Shown piece by piece: positions 10,913 through 18,951 of a DNA stretch of 64,000 nt. The position numbers were made by a program, and so were the translations under genes. How positions within the stretch are numbered: the first letter of the stretch is position 1; every line of letters starts with the position of its first letter. This stretch comes from JAOUEA01 sp963821935. Its GTDB lineage: Bacteria > Actinomycetota > UBA4738 > HRBIN12. The notes beneath the pieces were generated by a model that was not told where the DNA came from, made no database searches, and saw only the letters and a program-made list of their open reading frames with translations. The DNA is taken from positions 812,611 through 876,610 of the forward strand of contig CAWGFM010000004.1 in assembly GCA_963821935.1 (NCBI GenBank). Direction: 5' to 3'.

Positions 10913-11475
10913 TCACCGGTGTGGTGCTGGCGGCCGGTGAAGGCCGCCGGTTCGGTGGCACGAAGCAGCTCGCGACCCTCGATGGCAAGCCCCTCGCCCA
11001 GCATGCGGTCGACGCCCTGACCCAGGCCGGGGTCGATGAGCTGCTCGTGATCACGGGTCATGACGCCGACCACGTGGAGCAGGCGCTGCGACTGCCGCCG
11101 CACGGCCGGTTCGTTCGCAACCCCGCTTACCACGACGGCCAATCAACGTCGCTGGCCGCGGCCTTCCACGCGATCGCCGACGACAGCGAAGCGAGCGTGG
11201 TGCTCATGGCCGACCAACCGGGGATCGCCGGCGGCGATGTGGATGCCCTGATCGAGCGGTTCCGAGCGACGAGGAAGCAGATCGTGCGGATACGGTTCGA
11301 CGACGGACCCGGTCCGGCGCTGCTCTCACGAGAGATCTACGCCGATGCGGGCCACCTGCACGGCGACGTGGGCGCCCGGGTCTTGATCGCCAGCCACCCC
11401 GACTGGGTCGAGGAGGTCAGGGTCGAGCGGCCGGCTCCGCGTGACGTCGACGTCCCGTCCGATCTGGACGGCTAG
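10909..11475 (+). CDS. mocA: MocA-type molybdenum cofactor cytidylyltransferase
   Basis: 188 residues with the nucleotidyltransferase signature LAAGEGRRFGGTKQL at residues 7-21, QSTSLAAA near residue 77 and MADQPG near residue 99. MocA joins CMP to molybdopterin to make the cytosine dinucleotide form used by CO dehydrogenase, as opposed to MobA, which makes the guanine form. The GTG start overlaps the coxG stop, so it is translated with the cox operon. That context supports MocA over other members of the NTP_transf_3 family. Confidence 0.85.
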   Translation: MITGVVLAAGEGRRFGGTKQLATLDGKPLAQHAVDALTQAGVDELLVITGHDADHVEQALRLPPHGRFVRNPAYHDGQSTSLAAAFHAIADDSEASVVLMADQPGIAGGDVDALIERFRATRKQIVRIRFDDGPGPALLSREIYADAGHLHGDVGARVLIASHPDWVEEVRVERPAPRDVDVPSDLDG

Positions 11476-11503
11476 TCCCGGACAGGCCACTGGGGCACCC
11501 GGC

Positions 11504-11935
11504 TCAGATCCGTTTCGCGCCGGGGCGGAACATCTGGCGTTCGGCGTTCGGCGGGCCGAAGCCGAATCGTTCATAGAGCCCGTGCGCGTCGGACGTTCCC
11601 AGGTGCCATGGCAGGTCGCGATGCGGACCGTTCTCGACGGCTTCCCGCACCAGCTCGACGCCCCTGCCCTTGCCTCGATGGTCCGCGAGCACGAACACGT
11701 CGAACAGGAAGGCGAACGTGACATCGTCGCTCACGATCCGGCAGAAGCCCACCGTCGTTCCGTCTCGATACAGACCCACCACCCGCGACGCCTCTCGCAC
11801 CAGTCGTTCGGTGGTCGCCGGCGAGCGGCCCGCCGCCCAGTACGACTCGTCTCGCAGGTAGCGCGCTACCACGTCGATGTCGACGCGCGCCACGGCGTCG
11901 TCAAGCTCGTAGCCATCGGCGAGTTCTCGCCGCAT
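11504..11935 (-). CDS. GNAT family N-acetyltransferase
   Basis: 143 residues from the ATG that overlaps the nitrilase stop (TGATG). The acetyl-CoA-binding segment VLADHRGKGRGVELV is near residue 84, and HGLYERFGFG near residue 119 is the usual C-terminal motif. The protein matches the compact YkkB/PA4866-like class of GNATs. The substrate cannot be told. It is coupled to the nitrilase-family gene and convergent with the cox operon. Confidence 0.85.
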   Translation of the reverse strand: MRRELADGYELDDAVARVDIDVVARYLRDESYWAAGRSPATTERLVREASRVVGLYRDGTTVGFCRIVSDDVTFAFLFDVFVLADHRGKGRGVELVREAVENGPHRDLPWHLGTSDAHGLYERFGFGPPNAERQMFRPGAKRI

Positions 11936-12750
11936 CAGCAGACGGTGCCGAGTCGGCGGTGCCCCAGGACGGGGAACGACCGGCGGAGCGATCGGAGCGC
12001 GTCCAGATCCAGTTCGGCGAACCACACCCCGGTGCCCTCTTCGGGCGCCTCCACCAGGATCCGCCCCCACGGATCGACGACCAGCGAATGGCCATAGGAC
12101 CGGCGTCCGTCGCCCGGCTCACCGAACGGGCCCCATTGTCCGGGGGCCACCACGAAGCACTGGTTCTCGATCGCACGGGCGCGCAGCAGGGTGTGCCAGT
12201 GGTCCCTGCCGGTGGTGTGTTGGAACTGCGCGGGAACGGTCAGGACCTCGCACCCCAGTGCCATGAGCCCCCGATACAGCTCGGGGAATCGCACGTCGTA
12301 GCAGATCGACAGGCCGATCCGGGCGTGCTCCGTGTGCTGCGACACGAGCTGGTCGCCGGGTGAGATGGTCGCGGACTCATGGATGGGCGGTTGATCGGGA
12401 AGCGACACGTCGTACAGGTGGATCTTGCGGTAGCGAGCGACGAGCTCTCCCGACCGGTCGAACAACAGCGACGTGTCGTGGACCTTCCCCCCGTTCGCCT
12501 CGAGGATGCCGCCCGCTAGCGTCCAGACGCGATGGGCCGCAGCGGCATGCCCGAGGCGCTCCGAGACCGGGCCGGGGACGGGCCGGGCGACCACCGAGCG
12601 CTCGGACGCCGGGCCCATGAACTCGAGGTACTCGGGGAGCGCGACCAGATCGGCGCCGCCGGTGGCGGCCTCAGCGATCAGCATCTCCGCACAGATGAGG
12701 TTGGCCTCGACGTCGGGGCCCGAATTCATCTGGCAGATCGCGACCCGCAT
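11935..12750 (-). CDS. Nitrilase-superfamily carbon-nitrogen hydrolase (Nit1/Nit2-like)
   Basis: 271 residues. The Glu-Lys-Cys triad is visible: Glu in ALPEYLEF (about residue 40), Lys in YRKIHLYDV (about 112) and Cys in SICYDVRFPELYR (about 148). The last motif and the overall length match the Nit branch, whose best-known members hydrolyse deaminated glutathione or omega-amides of 2-oxo acids. It is followed without a gap by the GNAT gene. Confidence 0.87.
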   Translation of the reverse strand: MRVAICQMNSGPDVEANLICAEMLIAEAATGGADLVALPEYLEFMGPASERSVVARPVPGPVSERLGHAAAAHRVWTLAGGILEANGGKVHDTSLLFDRSGELVARYRKIHLYDVSLPDQPPIHESATISPGDQLVSQHTEHARIGLSICYDVRFPELYRGLMALGCEVLTVPAQFQHTTGRDHWHTLLRARAIENQCFVVAPGQWGPFGEPGDGRRSYGHSLVVDPWGRILVEAPEEGTGVWFAELDLDALRSLRRSFPVLGHRRLGTVC

Positions 12751-12780
12751 GGTCTCAGCCGTCCATGGGCCTCGAGCGAC

Positions 12781-13245
12781 TCAATCGTTGTCTTCGGCGC
12801 GACGCCAGAGCGGGATGGCGAACCAGAGGCCGAGGATGACCACGGCCGAGATCGCGGCGATGACGTTGGCGATCCGCTGCGTGAGGACCAACTCGCTCAC
12901 GAGCCAGATCACCGACACCATCGCGACGGACAGGCTCGCCATGCCTGCCACGGTGAAGCGGGTCGCCATCTGCAGGAGCGCTTCCTTGTCGCCTTGACGG
13001 AAGCGGATCCGGTGGAAGGTGGTAGGCGTCATCAGCAACACCGACGTGATCGCGGTGGTGAAGAAGGCGACCAGATACGTGGCCGTCTCGATGTTGTCGA
13101 TCGAGTCGAACTTGCTGGTGAACGGGACCGTGAGCAGGAACGCGAACAGGACCTGGACACCTGGCAGCACGACGCGGAGCTCGTTGAGGAGCTCGATCAG
13201 CTCCCGGTTCTCCTGTTCGTCTTTGGTCTCGCCCTTCTCGGTCAC
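12781..13245 (-). CDS. DUF6328 family four-helix membrane protein
   Basis: 154 residues with four hydrophobic segments (about 31-50, 58-77, 97-116 and 124-146) and charged ends. The segment ELRVVLPGVQVLFAFLLTVPF is typical of DUF6328, a family common in actinobacteria with no known function. It lies between the nitrilase and acyl-CoA synthetase genes on the same strand. Confidence 0.8.
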   Translation of the reverse strand: MTEKGETKDEQENRELIELLNELRVVLPGVQVLFAFLLTVPFTSKFDSIDNIETATYLVAFFTTAITSVLLMTPTTFHRIRFRQGDKEALLQMATRFTVAGMASLSVAMVSVIWLVSELVLTQRIANVIAAISAVVILGLWFAIPLWRRAEDND

Positions 13246-13254
13246 GAGCGCACC

Positions 13255-15210
13255 TTACCCAGGTTCCGGGGTCGCACGCCGGAGCGACGTGCCGATGGAC
13301 TCGAGGGACGCCGGGTTCTCCAGGGTCGACAGATCGCCCGGGTCCTCACCGGTGGCGACGGCTCGGATGGCACGGCGCACGATCTTGGCGCTGCGCGTCT
13401 TGGGCAGCTCAGGGACGAGCACGATCCTGGACGGCGCGAATGACCGCCCGAGATGCTGTGCGACCTCATCTCGCAGCGCACCCTCGAGCTCGATCGAGGG
13501 GTCGATCCCCTGTTTCAGCACCACGAAGCACCAGATCGCCTCGCCCTTCACCGGGTGCGGAACGCCGACGGCAGCAGATTCGGCGACCGCAGGATGCGAC
13601 CCCAGCGCGGCTTCGACCTCGGCGGGGCCCAGCCGCTTGCCGGCGACGCTGAGCGTGTCGTCGGAGCGACCGAGCAGGAACCAGGCCCCGTCCTCGTCGA
13701 CGCGCGCCCAATCGCCGTGCACCCACACGCCCGGGAACCTGCGCCAGTACGTGTCGAGGTAGCGTTCGTCATCGCCCCACACGCCGCGCGTCATCGACGG
13801 CCACGGCTGACGGCACACCAGCTCACCCACCTCGCCCGGCGCGATCGGCTCACCTCCGGCACTCCAGACATCGACGTCCATGCCGAGCGCGGGTCCCCCC
13901 ACGCTGCACTCGGCGATGGGCACCACCGGATGTGGCGACACGAAGCAAGCGCCCACTTCGGTGCCGCCGGAGAGGTTGATGACCGGACAGCGTCCCTGCG
14001 CGACATCGGCATACCAGCGGTAGGGCTCGGGGTTCCATGGCTCTCCGGTGGAGGCCAGGATCCGCAGCGACGACAGGTCATGGGCACGGACCGGCTCGGT
14101 GCCGTGTGGCAGGAGAGCTCGGATCAACGTGGGCGAGACCCCCAGGGTCGTGACGCCGTGCCGCTCCACCACGGACCACAGACGGTCGGGGCCGGGATAG
14201 GTGGGCGCCCCCTCGGTGAGCAGCACCGTGGACCCGAGGGCCAGCGAGCCCACGATCTCCCACGGGCCCATGATCCAGCCGAGGTCGGTCACCCAGTGGA
14301 GCACCTCGCCCCGATGCAGATCGACCTGGTAGGCCACCTCCTCCGCGATCTTCACCAAGAACCCGCCGTGCACATGGACGACGCCCTTGGGACGGCCGGT
14401 GGTCCCGCTGGTATAGCCGATGAAGAGCGGGTGCTCGGCCTCGAACATCGGGGCTGCCAGCTGGGAGGCGTGGCCGTCGACCACCTCCGTCCACCAGCGG
14501 TCGCGGCCAGGGGTCATCGGCGTCTCGTGCTCCGCAAGTCGTTCCCAGACCACGACGTGACGCACCCCTTCGACCGCGGCGACCGCTCGATCGACGACGG
14601 TCTTCATGTCCACCGGAGCGCCCTTGCGCAGCGATGCGTTGGCGGTGATCACGATCGTCGCTCCCGCGTCGGCGAGTCGGGCGGCGACCGCGTCGGGACC
14701 GAATCCGCTGAAGATGGGCACCCAGATGGCGCCGAGCTTCGAACAGGCCATGACGGCGGCCACGGTTTCGATGGCCATCGGCATGAAGATCCCCACCGTG
14801 TCGCGCGGCCGGACGCCCAGCGCCGCCAACCCGTTGGCGAGACGATCCGTCAGCCGCCGCAGCCCCGCGTAGGTGACGCGCTGGATCTCGCCGTCCTCGC
14901 CCTCCCAGACCACCGCGATCGCTCCGGGTGCACGGTCCGCCCAGCGATCGACGCACTGGTGGGCGAGGTTCAGGGTGCCACCCGGGAACCAGGTCGCCCA
15001 TTCCGGTCCACGCGACAGGTCACGAACGCTCGAGTACGGCGTGTCGAACTCGATCTCCAGGTCCTGCACGACGGCGTCCCAGAACCACTCGGGGTCGGCG
15101 ACGGCACGAGCTCGCAGTTCCTCGAAGGCGCCGATGCCATGGGTTCGCATCAGCCGCGTCACATTGGCACCGTCGATGGTGTCCTGCGTGGGGGTCCAGG
15201 CGATGTCCAC
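13255..15210 (-). CDS. AMP-forming acyl-CoA synthetase (acetyl-/acetoacetyl-CoA synthetase type)
   Basis: 651 residues from a GTG at 15210. The P-loop YTSGTTGRPKGV is near residue 265 and HGDWARVD near residue 495. The hinge region reads LGRSDDTLSVAGKRLGPAE, and the catalytic lysine lies in TRSAKIVRR near residue 610. Length and the N-terminal ACAS segment fit acetyl-CoA-synthetase-like enzymes that activate short acids. No ribosome site precedes the GTG; a minus-strand TATACC box lies 8 nt before it, so a leaderless message is likely. It is divergent from two thiolase genes 23 bp away, which suggests a shared acid-degradation route. Confidence 0.85.
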   Translation of the reverse strand: MDIAWTPTQDTIDGANVTRLMRTHGIGAFEELRARAVADPEWFWDAVVQDLEIEFDTPYSSVRDLSRGPEWATWFPGGTLNLAHQCVDRWADRAPGAIAVVWEGEDGEIQRVTYAGLRRLTDRLANGLAALGVRPRDTVGIFMPMAIETVAAVMACSKLGAIWVPIFSGFGPDAVAARLADAGATIVITANASLRKGAPVDMKTVVDRAVAAVEGVRHVVVWERLAEHETPMTPGRDRWWTEVVDGHASQLAAPMFEAEHPLFIGYTSGTTGRPKGVVHVHGGFLVKIAEEVAYQVDLHRGEVLHWVTDLGWIMGPWEIVGSLALGSTVLLTEGAPTYPGPDRLWSVVERHGVTTLGVSPTLIRALLPHGTEPVRAHDLSSLRILASTGEPWNPEPYRWYADVAQGRCPVINLSGGTEVGACFVSPHPVVPIAECSVGGPALGMDVDVWSAGGEPIAPGEVGELVCRQPWPSMTRGVWGDDERYLDTYWRRFPGVWVHGDWARVDEDGAWFLLGRSDDTLSVAGKRLGPAEVEAALGSHPAVAESAAVGVPHPVKGEAIWCFVVLKQGIDPSIELEGALRDEVAQHLGRSFAPSRIVLVPELPKTRSAKIVRRAIRAVATGEDPGDLSTLENPASLESIGTSLRRATPEPG

Positions 15211-15233
15211 GCATCCACGGTATAACCGGGGGC
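15211..15233. promoter_or_regulatory. Compact divergent promoter with a symmetric -10 element
   Basis: Only 23 bases separate the divergent GTG starts at 15210 and 15234. The centre GGTATAACC reads TATAAC on the plus strand (7 nt before its GTG) and TATACC on the minus strand (8 nt before its GTG). Neither gene has a Shine-Dalgarno site. One near-palindromic box may therefore serve both leaderless genes. Confidence 0.45.
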
Positions 15234-16301
15234 GTGGAGCCACGGGTCGGGATCGTCGGCACCGGGTGGTCGGGATTCGCTCCCACCACGGGTGCGGTGT
15301 CCTACAAGGAGCTGATGTTCGAGGCGGCCGGCGCGGCCTACGCCGAGGCGGGCCTGGACCCTCGGACACAGATCGACTCGTTCGTCTGCGCCTCCGAGGA
15401 CCTCGAAGAGGGCACCAGCATCTTCGATGAATACGTGCCGGACCAGCTCGGTGCCGTGCAGCGACCCGTCCAGACCGTGAGCTCCGACGGATTGTTCGCG
15501 CTCGCGACGGGGGTGATGCTGATCCGGAGCGGTATCGCCTCGACGGTCGCCGTCGAGGCGCACTCGAAGGCCTCGAACGTGGTCTCGCACGGACGCGTCG
15601 CTCGGTTCGCCATGGACCCGGTGCTCGATCGCCCGCTCGACATACCGGCCACCGCCATCGCCGGCCTGGAGATGCGGCGCTACCTCCATTCGTCCGGACG
15701 CTCGGTGACCGAGTGCGACGAGGCGGCGGTCCGCAACCGCGAGCACGCCGCCTCCAACCCGCGCGCCTCCTTCGCCTCGGTCCCCGAGGACGCCGCGTCG
15801 CCGCTCTGGGAGCCCCTGACGGTTGGCCAGACCGCCGCCAGCGTCGATGGCTGCGTCGTGTTCGTGCTCGCCGCGGACGATCGTGCGGGCCTCGATCCGA
15901 TCTGGGTCGACGGCATCGGCTGGAACCAAGACGCGCCGTCGTTGCAGAGCCGCGACTGGGAACGGGCAGCGGCGACGGCGCGAGCCGCCGAGGACGCCTA
16001 CGCCCGCGCCGGCGTGACGCCGTCCGAGGTCGACGCCGCCGAGGTGGACGACACGTACGCGTACAAGCAGCTCCAGCACCTGGACGCCCTCGGCCTGCAG
16101 GGGCTGGATCCCGACCGGGTGGATCGCTCGGGAGGCGCGATCGGCGAGGGCCACCTTCACGAGGCGAACGGCCTCGCCCGCGCGCTCGGAGCCGTGGAAC
16201 AGGTGCGGACGGGCGAGGCATCGACCGTCGTCGTGCAGGCCTGGCGCGGGGTGCCGAGCAGCAGCGCGGCCGTCGCGATCCTGCGCAGGGGAGATCGCTG
16301 A
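15234..16301 (+). CDS. Thiolase-family protein (SCP-x-like)
   Basis: 355 residues, in the lipid-transfer/thiolase class often paired with DUF35 proteins. It has VGIVGTGWSGFAPTTG at the start, a nucleophile region QTVSSDGLFALATG near residue 85 where the usual Cys is not obvious, AEVDDTYAYKQLQHL near residue 270, and GGAIGEGHLHEANGLAR near residue 305. The last matches the conserved GGxxxGHP(x)GA(S/T) loop in altered form. It may be a structural partner of the next thiolase rather than an independent enzyme. That gene begins directly after its stop (TGAGTG). Confidence 0.8.
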   Translation: MEPRVGIVGTGWSGFAPTTGAVSYKELMFEAAGAAYAEAGLDPRTQIDSFVCASEDLEEGTSIFDEYVPDQLGAVQRPVQTVSSDGLFALATGVMLIRSGIASTVAVEAHSKASNVVSHGRVARFAMDPVLDRPLDIPATAIAGLEMRRYLHSSGRSVTECDEAAVRNREHAASNPRASFASVPEDAASPLWEPLTVGQTAASVDGCVVFVLAADDRAGLDPIWVDGIGWNQDAPSLQSRDWERAAATARAAEDAYARAGVTPSEVDAAEVDDTYAYKQLQHLDALGLQGLDPDRVDRSGGAIGEGHLHEANGLARALGAVEQVRTGEASTVVVQAWRGVPSSSAAVAILRRGDR

Positions 16302-18074
16302 GTGGCACGCCGGGTCGCGGTCATCGGCGCCGGCATGACGAAGTTCGTGCGGCGAGCGCAGGAGACGGGCAAGGAGCTCAGTTGGATCGCAGGCAAGGCT
16401 GCCCTGGACGATGCGGGCGTCGCACTGGCCGACGTCGATGCGGTGTGCGCTGGCAGTGCGCCCGACGCCTTCGACGGCGTGCACCGCAAGGGCGACTATC
16501 TGGCCGACGGCTCCGGCGCGTGGGGAAAGCCGTACATGCGAACGTTCGTCGGCGGCGGCACGGGCGTCTTCGTCCCCATCCAGGCCTGGTACACGATCGC
16601 CTCAGGCATGGCCGACGTCGTGCTCGTGCTGGCCGAAGAGAAGATGTCGAGCTGCCAGCCACACCCGCAGGGCGCGTTCCTGACGATCTTCGACAACCTC
16701 ATCGAACGACCGCTCGGGCCGAACCTGCTGTGGATCTTCGCGCTCGAGATGCAGCGGTACATGCAGACCTACGGTCTGGACAAGCGCGACATCGCAGCCG
16801 TCGCCGTCAAGAACAAGCGCAACGCCGCCGACCATCCCAGCGCGCTGCTGGGCCAGTCCGACATCACGGTGGACGACGTGTTGGCGTCAGAGGTGCTTGC
16901 GCATCCGGTGCAGCGACTCGACGTCTCGCCGATCAGCGACGGGGCCGTCGCGTTGGTCATGGCCAGCGAGGAGGCCGCGGCCAGGCTGACCGACCGGCCC
17001 ATCTGGGTCCAGGGCGTGGGCTGGAACCTGGACTCCACGTATTGGACCAACCGCGACCTCGCCTACCCGGACTACGTGGAGAACGCCGCGCGCATGGCCT
17101 ACGACATGGCGGGCGTCTCCGAGCCACGAAAGCAGATCCACGTCGCCGAGCCCTACGACCCATTCGACTACAAGGAGCTCCATCACCTCGAGGGACTGCA
17201 GCTGTTCGACAAAGGGAAGGCGCCGGAGGCAGCCGCGGCGGGCATCACCGCGCGTGACGGCGACCTGCCCTGCTGTCCGAGCGGGGGCCTGCTGGGCGTG
17301 GGCAACCCGATCGCGGCCGCCGGCCTCATGAAGATCGCGGAGCTCTTCTGGCAGCTCCGCGGCGATGCCGGTGCGCGGCAGGTCCCCGGCACCCCGGAGC
17401 GAGGGGTGGCGCAGGCGTGGGGCGACCTGATGCAGGTTGGCACCGTCGTCGTGATGGGCACCGGCGGCGGACCCATGACCACGGCCACACGGCAAGGCGC
17501 TTCCCCCCCGGTCGCTCCTCGCGCCACTCCCCCGGTCGCTCCTCGCGCCACTCCCCCGGTCGCTCCTCGCGCCACTCCCCTGTCCGACGAGGCGTTCCGC
17601 GCGGCGCCGGGAGCCGTCGACCAGCGGCTCGATGCCGCCTACGAGTGGGACGTCGGCGAGGCGATGGGGGCATTCCTGCGCGGCATGAGGGACGGACGCA
17701 TCGTGGCGACCACATGCGAGCGATGCGACCGCACCCTGGTGCCTCCGCGCATGTTCTGTGAACGGTGCTTCCGCCCCACCGACGGGTGGACCGACGTGCC
17801 TGGGACCGGCACGGTCGAGACGTTCTCGATCTGCCATGTGCGGTGGGACATGGTGCCGCTGGATCCCCCAGAGATCCCCGCCGTGATCCGTCTCGACGGC
17901 ACGAGCAACGGCGGATTCCTGCACAAGCTCAGCCAGGTGGAACCCGGCGAGGTGCGCATCGGCATGGCCGTGGAGGCGGTCTGGAAACCCGCGCCTGAGC
18001 GCGAAGGCTCGATCCTGGACATCGTCTCCTTCCGGCCTCGCGCCGTGATGGAACCTGAAGGGGGCGACGGCTGA
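16302..18074 (+). CDS. Thiolase fused to a DUF35 zinc-ribbon/OB-fold domain
   Basis: 590 residues. Residues 1-390 are a thiolase of the SCP-x/acetyl-CoA acetyltransferase type (VAVIGAGMTKFVRRAQE, EPYDPFDYKELHHLEG, SGGLLGVGNPIAAAGL). Residues 400-425 are a linker with three copies of PPVAPRAT. Residues 455-590 are a DUF35 domain with a zinc ribbon CERCDRTLVPPRMFCERCF near residue 468 and an OB fold. In many bacteria and archaea these are separate proteins in one complex that channels acyl-CoA intermediates. Here they are one chain, and a second DUF35 gene follows with a TGATG overlap. Confidence 0.83.
   Translation: MARRVAVIGAGMTKFVRRAQETGKELSWIAGKAALDDAGVALADVDAVCAGSAPDAFDGVHRKGDYLADGSGAWGKPYMRTFVGGGTGVFVPIQAWYTIASGMADVVLVLAEEKMSSCQPHPQGAFLTIFDNLIERPLGPNLLWIFALEMQRYMQTYGLDKRDIAAVAVKNKRNAADHPSALLGQSDITVDDVLASEVLAHPVQRLDVSPISDGAVALVMASEEAAARLTDRPIWVQGVGWNLDSTYWTNRDLAYPDYVENAARMAYDMAGVSEPRKQIHVAEPYDPFDYKELHHLEGLQLFDKGKAPEAAAAGITARDGDLPCCPSGGLLGVGNPIAAAGLMKIAELFWQLRGDAGARQVPGTPERGVAQAWGDLMQVGTVVVMGTGGGPMTTATRQGASPPVAPRATPPVAPRATPPVAPRATPLSDEAFRAAPGAVDQRLDAAYEWDVGEAMGAFLRGMRDGRIVATTCERCDRTLVPPRMFCERCFRPTDGWTDVPGTGTVETFSICHVRWDMVPLDPPEIPAVIRLDGTSNGGFLHKLSQVEPGEVRIGMAVEAVWKPAPEREGSILDIVSFRPRAVMEPEGGDG
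17505..17576 (+). repeat. Three tandem 24-bp repeats in the thiolase-DUF35 linker
   Basis: Three identical, in-frame copies of a 24-bp unit (17505-17528, 17529-17552, 17553-17576), each encoding PPVAPRAT. It is a flexible inter-domain linker, and copy number could vary by slippage without breaking the frame. Confidence 0.9.
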
Positions 18075-18509
18075 TGGCACGCGCGATCCACGGCGACCTC
18101 CCGGTCGGGTTCCGCTACACGCCCGGCGTTGCGAACACCGCGTTCTTCGAGGCGCTGCGAGACCGGGGGGTGCTCCTGGGCGCCCGGTGCGACGGTTGCG
18201 CCGTCACCTATCTGCCCGCGCGGCTCTTCTGCGAGCGGTGCTTCGAAGAGCTGGCCGCCGACACCGAGTGCGGCCCGGGAGGCACGCTGGAATCCTTCAC
18301 GCTCGGGCACGTGGACATCGACGGCGGCCGGCTGGAGGAGCCCGATCGCCATCGGGCTGGTCCGCTTCGACGGCGCCGACACCGTGCTGATGCACCGGCT
18401 GCTCGGCGTGGATGCGCCGGCGATCGGCATGCGCGTGAGGGCACGGGTCCGCGCGGAAGCCGAGCGGACCGCGTCGATCCTGGACCTCGAGGGCTTCGAA
18501 CCGGCGTAG
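18074..18509 (+). pseudogene. DUF35 zinc-ribbon/OB-fold protein, single-base frameshift
   Basis: The first 89 residues or so read as a DUF35 protein: FFEALRDRGVLLGARCDGC, then LPARLFCERCFEELA for the zinc ribbon. At 18341-18343 (CCC) the frame must shift by one base to continue as PIAIGLVRFDGADTVLMHRL and end at ILDLEGFEPA. Removing one C gives a normal 145-residue protein. Left uncorrected, the frame runs into a basic nonsense tail to 18529. This could be a sequencing error in a C-run or recent inactivation. It overlaps the thiolase-DUF35 stop by TGATG. Confidence 0.7.
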
Positions 18510-18518
18510 CCCCGGGGA

Positions 18519-18891
18519 TCAGCCGATGACCCAGAACTCCTTGAACGGCGGGGTGATGTGCCATGTCGTCTCGGCGCCGGCAGGGAATCGAGGCGAGGAC
18601 ACCAGGACGGAGTTCCAACGTCGGCCCGCCGGTGATCTCGACGCGCGCCTCGCCTTCGAGGACGAGCAACGTCTCCCGCGACGGAGGGGTGTAGACGACC
18701 GGCTCCGAGGGCATCGCGCCCGCGAAACGCGACATGCCGGCGTCCAGTCCGACATCGGCGCACAGCACGTGCATGTCACCACCGACCTCAGGGTCGAACT
18801 CCCATTCGTCGGTGTCGGTGGTGGAGCAGAACACGCCTGGGTGGATCTCGCCCATCTCGTCGTCCCATCGTTCGGCGGTCCTCGGCACCAT
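18519..18891 (-). pseudogene. Cupin (DUF861-like), single-base frameshift
   Basis: From ATG 18891 the protein reads VPRTAERWDDEMGEIHPGVF and then a cupin strand pattern, ETLLVLEGEARVEI, to about residue 101 (PGVLAS). Around 18585-18590 one extra base breaks the frame; the continuation FPAGAETTWHITPPFKEF ending WVIG lies in the next frame and stops at 18519. The join restores a typical small Cupin_3 fold of about 123 residues, as seen in EutQ or ureidoglycine aminohydrolase-like proteins. Its role is unknown. This is the second one-base defect within 250 bp. Confidence 0.6.
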
Positions 18892-18939
18892 AGTGCAAAG
18901 GCCGAGGACGTGCGGTCGCGCCGGGGCAGCGAGGTGCCG

Positions 18940-18945
18940 TAGGCT
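18940..18945 (+). promoter_or_regulatory. Candidate leaderless -10 box for the acyl-CoA dehydrogenase
   Basis: TAGGCT is followed by CCTTTC (six bases) and the ATG at 18952, with no ribosome site in between. Confidence 0.4.
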
Positions 18946-18951
18946 CCTTTC

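Noticed and set aside
13255..16308. A 1017-residue protein extending the acyl-CoA synthetase frame upstream
   Set aside because: The part above 15210 is Arg/Pro-rich shadow sequence antisense to the thiolase gene; the synthetase starts at GTG 15210.
17505..17576. Tandem repeat as a CRISPR array
   Set aside because: The units are contiguous, in frame and without spacers; they encode a protein linker.
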